From Sceloporus undulatus (Eukaryota > Chordata > Lepidosauria > Squamata > Phrynosomatidae), in assembly GCF_019175285.1 (NCBI RefSeq), contig NC_056527.1, positions 107,562,135-107,626,134 on the forward strand: a stretch of 64,000 nucleotides of DNA, in the 5' to 3' direction. The translations under genes were made by a program, and so were the position numbers. Below, one piece after another: positions 50,017 to 59,000 of this stretch (position 1 is its first letter; every line of letters begins with the position of its first letter). Below the pieces are notes generated by a model, which made no database searches, had not been told where the DNA came from, and saw only the letters and a list, made by a program, of their open reading frames with translations.

Positions 50017-53000
50017 GTATAAAATAGGGATAGACCAAGTTGGGGTGGCGTAGTGGTTTGTGTTGGATACGACTCTGGAGACCAGAGTTCGATTCCCAGC
50101 TTGGCCATGGAACCCACTGGGTGATCTTGGGCGAGTCACATGCTTTCAGCCTCAAGGGGAGGCAATGGCAAACCTTCTCTGAACAAATCTTGCCAAGAAA
50201 ACCTCATTATAGGGTCATCTTTGGGTCACCATACGTTAGAAACGACAAGGCATACAAGACATATAAATAGACAGGAATCTAAGCCTATATGGGGCTACAC
50301 TGGTCCCTCATGAGACCTTAAGAATACTGGACACACATCCTGCCAGGGCCCAGCACAAAACACCACAGTTTCCAATCCCCAGTGCCATTTCTTCCATATT
50401 TTTCATTTCCCCCTTCAATTCTTTGGCCCACAAATGTCTTCTGTGGCATTTTTGCCCATCTTTGTCACCCAAGAGGCTCCAGAAATGTGATGAAAATGCC
50501 CCCCTTGGGGTCATTTTGGGGCAAAAAAAAAAAAGACCTGGGGGCTGGAGTGGCACGCAGTTCACAGCCTTGCACTTTGTCTCCCCCAGGAGAGATATAA
50601 AGGAAGGTAAAGGCCTAACAACCTCTCTTCAGACAATAGGAAGGGCAGTCCTGGTGACCTTGCCCACAATGGCAGAAGTAAAGGAAGATAAGGGTCAAGC
50701 AACTTTCCACGAGATGTTAGGAAGTTTTTATGACTGCCTCTGTTTCAAAGCCCTAAAGTACATATAACCACAAACCTACCCTCTCCATTTCCTACAATCC
50801 TTTTCTGAAATTGTTGTTTTTTGCCTTCAAGTCGTTTCCAACACTCCTACTTTGATTGTCACAAATCACATCACAACCACAATGTTGCCTTCTGGTTAGG
50901 AACAAAAACTTTGAAATAGCAATAGCAGCTTCATTTATTAGGAATAGTGCAGAAAAGAAGGGGGGAAACTGTGAAATCTGACATAATTGGCAAATCACAG
51001 GAAATTTGTTAACACTGGAAATTTGTGTTACCTTTAAAATGCATCTATAACGATAACTACTATAACTATCTTCAGCAGTAACTTTCCAAATTCTGAAACA
51101 GACCATCCTTCCCTATCTGGCATCTGCTGGTTGGATTGGACTACAATTTTAATCTAGATACAGCTACCACAGAAGTTTGAAATAGACAAATGAACTGTCA
51201 TATTATTCCTAGTGTTTTCTGCCGTGTGGGAGGCTATGTTCAGAAGAGAGGATTAGGCCAGGAATGCCAAGCTTCATTTATTTTTTGTCATCTGCCTTTA
51301 TTTCTGCAGAACGAGACCATATGGAGCGTGAAGCTGGGAATCTTTTTCTCCACCTTGAAAATTTTATTCAGAGAAGTGGGAAAGGTAGGAGCTGATTCTG
51401 TGCCTTTCCTTCTGGACTTTCTTGCAGTGAAAATATTATTAGGTGGGAGCTGAGCTTACTGTCAAAGCGCATCCTAGCCCCAATATTATTTCTGATATAG
51501 TTCTCAAATAAGTGTATCTTTTCCAGGAAATACCTGTTTACAATTTTGTAACTGCCTTGTTCAAATTGTACAAAAAAGGAGAAGTATAAAATCCCTGCAA
51601 ACTGTTATGGCTTTCTTGGGGATGGAGGAAAGATTTCACCCACATTAAGCAATGCTATTCAGGCTTCCAGAACAGCATTACAGGAGTTCCAGATCAGCAT
51701 GATATCCAGGGTGTATCCATATTACTGTATACAGTTTTAGCAGTTTGATACTACTTAACTGCCATGCTGAATCCTACAAAATCTGAGATTTATAGTGTGC
51801 TGAGATATTTACGTTCTGGGAAATGTAATGTTTCTTCATGTAGGAGCTGCCACAGCCCCCTAATTGTTTTAGGGCTGTTCTTTTTTGCATTTTTGAATCT
51901 CACAATGGCCTGGAAAAGTGACATCTCAGGAAAGGAACATACTTGGTGTCCTTCTCCATTTGTTAAGAACAATACAAACTCAGATTCACTTTTATGAAAT
52001 TAAACAGAAAACATGACTGTGAACACTATAGCTTGGAACATTTGGGAGGTTTTTTTTTGGGGGGGGGGTGCTTCTCAAACCCAACACTTCAGGTGATCAC
52101 TGGCTACTAAATGTCCATCTGACTTTATCCTTTCTTTATAATTTACACTCAGCAATTGGAAATTACTTTTGGGGACCAGTACACCCACAATCCCATTAGC
52201 TGAGGGATCTGGGAAGCATTGTTCAGATTTGCAGTTGTTCCACACACCTTTTTAAAAATATAATCCACAGATCACGAACGCCTTTTGAGGGAGGCAGAGC
52301 AGGAAAAAGAGAATTTTGTCAAGAAATTAGATGAGGCATCTCAGTCCTTTATGAAAGAAAGTAAGTGGCATTCCATTCAGTTTGTGTTGATAAAAGATCC
52401 AGATACACAGGAAGCTCTTTTATGCTGAGCAAGCTTGTTGGTCATCTAGCTCAATATTGTCTACACTGAGTAGCGGCAGATCTTTTGGCCAGGACCAGGC
52501 CTACCATTAAGCAAACTCAACCAGACATTGGATGCCATGTAAATATGGGCATCATTATGGTGGTGCAGTGATACACTGGTGGAAAGGGGCTCCCTTCCAT
52601 ATCTGGCAACTGCTGGCCAGATGGGAAAACCGTCTCCTCTTTCTCCCTCCTGGGCAGCAGCTCTGCCAGACCTGGAAAAGGCTGCAGGGTGGCAAGAGCA
52701 ACCCACCCCCACCAGCAACCACTGCTGGGATTGGGCTGCTTTCTGGGCTTGGTGGGTCTGCTAGCTAAGTGGCAAAGAGAACCCCTTCCTTCACCCACCC
52801 ACCCAGCAGCTCTGCCAGACTTGGAAAAGGCTGTTGAAGAGTAATGGGCTGGTATTAAAAAGGATCCTCACTCAGTGGCATCCCTGCATTGGATGTCACC
52901 TGGTGCGAGGGGAGGGCTTGAGGGGTCAGTGGGCACTCCCTCCCCCTGTGCCACCACATCCTTTTCTCAATGAGGAAAATGACGGGATGGCATAGGGGGA

Positions 53001-56000
53001 GTGGGAGCATTGTGAGGGAGTATGGGGAAAGAACGAGGGGAGGAAAAGCGCTCGTGGGGACAGAACAAGGGGAGCATGGGGGAAGGGCCCGACTGGGTCT
53101 CACTCTCCCCCTCTTCTGGGGTGTCACTTGGTGTGGGCTGCACCACCACACCTCCTAGTGACACTACTGTCTGCACTTGATGTCAAATATACTATGCATA
53201 CTACAGAGACCATTGCTATGAACCCTACATGGCTTAGGTCCACTATCTGAAAGACTGTATCTCCCCTTACCAGCCTGCAACAGTCCTAAAATCTAGTTAG
53301 GAAGGCTTTATCTCTGTCTCACCACCATTACAGTCTTGTTGGGTGAGGAGACAAGTGAGAGCCTTCTTGGTGGTTGCTCCTACCTTCTGGACTGCGCTTC
53401 CCTGGGGGGCTAGGCTGCTCCCTGCCTGTTTTCCTTTTGCTGGCAGGCAAAGATGTTTTTATTCAACCAGGCTTTCAAAGTACAGTGTGTCTGTCCCAAC
53501 AGAATTGAGCATCCACGGACAGCAAGCCCCATTGACTTTAATGGCCCTGTGTGTGCACGTCACAGGAGAGCGTCCATGCACACAGCCATTGGAAACTATG
53601 GGACTTGATGTCTTGTGGTTTTTGACACCCAGGTGGGGGTCCAGAATGGAACCACAGCAGATCAGAAGGGCCCACTGTATAATTGGGTCACAGAGGCCTT
53701 TATATGGGGTGTGTTTTAGTTATGTTTTTAATTTTTGTTTATGTAATTTTATATTGTATTTAGCTAGTATATTTTAGTTGTCTTTTATATTTTTATGGAC
53801 AGCTAGATGTTAGTAACTGATTGAATTTTTATTGCCAGAAATGGGGAAAGAGGCTTGTGGAAGTTTCTGCTTCAAGTACCTAAAGAATCTGACTGGTATT
53901 TAGTATTGTGCACCTTGAAATTTCTGTTTTATCTCAGATGCCAAAATGCCTTGAGATTTCTCAAGATTTCTAACAAGAGTCTTTCTTCATCCTACTTAAA
54001 AATGACAGCAAGTGAATTTGGAGCCATCTATTTTTGGATCCCATGCTGCTGAACTATATTCCGCAGCCATGCTGATGCTAAATTCAGAAATCGTGACATA
54101 CGCTCCATTTTCAATAATTTTAGTAGCTGCTCCTTTTCTGGAAAGGAAAAAAACTGGACATGTTGAAATTCTGTCTTCTGTGCCAGTCATGTAGGCATAC
54201 AAACTCTGTTCTCTGTTACAGCTGGTTCCTTCAGTTCTTGCCACATATCCTTTGAAAGCAAGGATGGGACATCTGGTCTATCTGAAACCATCTGTGTACT
54301 ACTGGCTTGAGGAAGGATGGACCAGGAGATAAAGGTGCTCCAGGCAAAGATTCCTAGAATGGAACGATGCAGAGCCTTCTCAGTTGTGGCCACAATACTG
54401 TTAGAATCAATAATGTCTGGTAGCTCCAATATCTGTGCTGTGGTGAAGCCATTCTGGATTTCCATCTGAACTTTAAAGGAACTACTGAAAGTGCTGAATT
54501 AATTTTTTTGAAGAAGGCTCACTACTTTTGGTGATTCTTTTGAAGTTTGGTCTAAAACCTGGTGTAGATTCACAACCCAATTGACAAATGCGCTGCCATG
54601 AATTAGAATCCCATCTAAAAATGGAGAGCCACTGGGGTGCAGTGGTTGAGCATTGGACTGTGACTCTGGAGACCAGGGTTCAAATGCCGCCTCAGCTGGG
54701 TGACCTTGGGCATGTCACACTCTTTTAGAGAATGGCAAGAGCAACCCCTCTCTGAAAAACCTGCCAAGAAAACCCTGTGATAGGGTTGCCTTAGGATCAC
54801 CAGAAGTCAGAAATGACTTGAAGGCACACAACAAAAACAACAATGGTCAATGACATCTTAATTCAGACATATAGACAGTAACAGATATTGATACTGTGCT
54901 ATTATTTTTAATTAGGTTTATGTTATTGTGTAAAGACTAAGCTAGATCTTACCAGCAGACAAGTGCAGTGTTACCTCAGAAATCCTTTTTAACCAGGAAA
55001 AGCTGCTTTTGAAGTGGATCTAAGAAGCAACACCTGTTCTGTGGGCAGAATGTTTAACCCTTTCACTGTTGCCCTTTCAAGGCCTGTTTATGGATTTTAA
55101 CCCACTTTGGGTGACTGTGAAAATGGAATCATATTAAAGAATAAAGGTGTGTTTGTAGGGATGGAGAGGGTTTGGTGTTCTGTCTACATTCCACCTTTCT
55201 TCCAATGAAGACATGGCTCTCTACTCTGCTCTCTTCATCTTCACAACAACCCTGTGAGGTTGGCTGGGATGAGAGAGAATGAGTGGCCCAATATCACATG
55301 GTGGGTTTTATGTGCATTGGGGACAAGATCTTGGTATCCCAAGTCGCACCTCATCTTTCTTTCTCACATGGATCTTGCATAAGAAGAGGTGGCTTCAGGG
55401 TTCTTGGGCGCTGTGCACTGTGTAGAGACCAGCCATGAGAATGTAGTGGAAGCCTAAAATCTAAAAATACAGTGGGCTCTTGGTATCTGCTGAGGTTTAG
55501 TTCCAGCCCCCCCCCCCTCCCCAGGATACCAAAATCTGTTGATGCTCAAGTTCCATTAAATCCAAGGGCATAGCAAAATGGTGTCCTTTATATAAAATGG
55601 CAAAGTGAAGGTTTGCGTTTTGGAAACCTTCAAAATTACAGAATAATTTGTTGTAGGGGTTATGATTGGGTAACAGAGGCCTGGGTTGGTTCACCTGCAG
55701 CTATTGGGTTGGGGAAAATTTAAACAGATGATTCTCACCCTTGCATACTAATTCCTTTGTTGTTGTTTTTGTCTCCTCTCCGTTTTCCACCCTCACAGTA
55801 TGCAGTTTCTCCTGCGGTGAGTCCGTCTGTCTAAACCCGATGTGCCTCTGTCTGGCCATCTGCTGCTTGGTGTGTGTGTGTGTGTGTGTGTGTGTGTGCA
55901 TGTATGTGTACATTTTCAGTTTGCTTGCTTAGGTCCATATCTATGTGTGTCAAGAGAATTGTGAAATGTAGAAGTTGGGTAGGACGGAGGCACCCATCCA

Positions 56001-59000
56001 TTCTGCCTTCCTCCAAACTGGACTCCTTTCCTTCCCTCTTTGTGTTCTGGGTTCAAAAAGCAGAGTTCAGACAGCACAGACATTTGAAAAGATATAGGCG
56101 CTACTTGTAAATATGACTTTTTGGGGGACTACTCTTCCTTGAATGTTCCAGTCATGGTCTGGATAAAGGAATGTTCCAAGTACAACATTACAACTGAAAC
56201 TGAGATGGACAAGCAGAGGATGGAATTGATACCCAATGTTGGTGAAAGAGTGGAAGTAACTAGCTGGAAGATACTTGGAAGTAACTCCTTTTGTCAGTAG
56301 CAAATACTACAATTGTAACAAAACAAAGGATAATGTTACTCCTTATGCATTATAATATTTAACATACTTGTATAGTTTTGGGTGTTTGATTCCATTAAAC
56401 AGTGGTGATGATGGAGTCCTGTTTCACCTTTTCAGGAGAAAATGAGGTTGCTGGGAAGCAATTGTGTTTTTCAGTTACTTTTAGGACTGCCAGGCAAAAT
56501 TGAATGTAGTTTTCTATGTTCTGGTTAGTTACGAGCAGGATCTGATAAAACTATCCTCCATTTCATCCTGGAAAGAGAGCAGCCTATGCTGTTGTAGCAT
56601 TAAGGCAAACAATCCAGAAATTAATGTGCATTTGTAGTTGTCAAAATGGCATCTCTACCCTTTTCTTCTTTATATTGGCTCCTTTGACATCAGTGTGAAG
56701 AGTTCAGGAAGTTAAGCTCTTAATGTGCTTGTGGATACAGGACTGCACTTGGGGAAGTAATTCTAGAAATACTAGAAATGATGATAATCTTGTCTATACA
56801 TTTTGTGGGGTATATGCATTGACAGTTCCATGTAAGCGTCCATGAAGCCAAAGCAAGGAAGCTAGTGATTATTTCACTTAAATTTAAAGGGTCAGATCCA
56901 GACATAATCATACTTAGAATGTGTTGTTAACTGCCATCAAGTTGACTTCAATTTATGGTGACACCTATGAATGAGAGACTTCCAAATCACCCTATCATCA
57001 ACAACCTCCATTTGTTCATGAAATAGCTAAAGTACATCAGTATTGGTTTAGTCATCTTGGCTTCTAGGGAGAGTTCAGGCTTGATTTGCACTAGAATCCA
57101 CTTTATTTGTCTTTTTAGCAGCCCACTGTATCTGTAGAACTCTTCTCCTGCACTACATTTAAAATTAGTTAATTTTATTTCTGTCAGCTTTCTTCCCTGT
57201 CCAGCTTTCACAACCACACATAAAAATTGGAAATACCATGGCATAGGCAACCCAAACTTTAATATTCAATTATGTATCTTAACGCATCAGGATCTTGTCT
57301 ATTTCCTTCATAGTTGGCCTTCCAAGGCCTTGTTTTCTGATTTCTTGGTTACAGTCTCCATTCTGATTAATGCTTGAGCCAAGGTATGGAAAAACTTGAA
57401 CTACAGTGGTGCCTCGGGTTACGAAATTAATTCGTTCCGCGGCCGCTTTCGTAACCCGAAAAGCCTTCGTAAGCCGAATTGCCATAGGCGCTAATGGGGA
57501 AAAGCCGCGTTTCGTGCGAAAAAGCCGAAAAAAGCACCAAAAATTTTCTTCGTATCCCGAAAAAACATTCGTAACCCGGAACAATGATTTCCTATGGGAT
57601 TTTTTCGTATCCCGAAAATTTCGTAACCTGGGTATTTCGTATCCCGAGGTACCACTGTATATCAATGTCTTCATCGTCTCCTTTAAAGTTGTATAAATAA
57701 TCTGTGTAAATCTGTCTTTGAACTTTCATCCTTGACTTTCTTCAGTAATTGTTCCAACGCTTTGCTATTGGCTGCTATTAGTATAGTGTCATCTGCATAT
57801 CTTAAATTGTTGATGTTCCCTTCTCCAATTTGCATGCTTCCTTCCTCCGAGTCTAATCTTACTTTACATATATGTTCAGTGTATAAATTAAACAGATAGG
57901 GTGATAAAATGCTGTCTTTCATGATCTCCATACCAATTGGAAACCATTCCATTTCTTCGTTTTCTGTCCTGATGACAGCCACATTACACATTAGGGAAAC
58001 TAAATGTTGTGGCATGCCCATTTCTTTAAGCAAGATCCATTTTTTAAAATGATCTACAGTCAACAGGTTTGCTATAATCTATAAAGCACAGGTTGATTTT
58101 CTTCTGCAAGTCTTTGGTGTGTTCCATTATCCAAGGTTTATGTCTGCAATATGATCACTAGTGCTCTTCCATTCCTCACCTTGGATAGCTGGCATTTCTT
58201 GCTCCATATATAGTGAGTTTTTGTTGTACAATTTTGAACACCAGTTTGCTGGCATGAGAGATTAATGCAACGATCCTGTGATTACAACAATCCCTGGTGT
58301 TCCCTTTCTTGGGGATTGGAATATAAACATTTCCCATTTGTGGACCAGTTGCTTTCCAGATTTGTTGACAGATTTTAGTTAGACTTGGAGTAGATTCTGT
58401 CTCTGAAAATTGAAGCAGCTCTATTGGTATGCCATCTGTTCCTAGTGATACATTTCTGCCAAATGCTCTGAGTGTAGCTTTTATTTTACTTTCAAAAATT
58501 GTAGGTTCATCTTCAAACGATTCTTCCTTGAATGAACCTGCCATCCTTTCATCCCTTTTATATCATTCTATAGTGCATTGTTTCCATAATGTAAAATATC
58601 CCCCTGCATGGTGTATAGTATCTCCACTCTTGGTTTAAATTTCCCTTTGATTTCCTGGATCTCGTGGAAGAGGTCTTTTGCTCTTCCATTTTTGTTATCC
58701 TGTGTTTCTCTACACTGATTATTATAGTTCTCCTTGTCTCTGCACCCAGCTCATTGAACAGTTGCATTCTAGTTTCTGGGTCTGTTTTTGTCACCTTTTA
58801 CTTTTGCTTCTTAACTTCCTTTAACTGTAATCTATTGAGGTTTCTCTTTACCTTTGGATATTTAGTGTCTTTTTGCATCCCACCCTGACAATGTCCCTGG
58901 CTTCAGTCCAAGGTTGTTCTACCTCCTGGTCAATTAGTCTGAGTATCTATATTTTACAATACCTTTCAATTCTAGTGCCTCCCTCTGCTTTGTTAACGCA

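Noticed and set aside
51301-51453. Reading exon 2 of the third gene as NETIWSVKLGIFFSTLKI in the long open frame.
   Set aside because: That frame does not join exon 1 and exon 3 in phase; the phase 1 frame gives a continuous protein and the 75-nt paralogue length.
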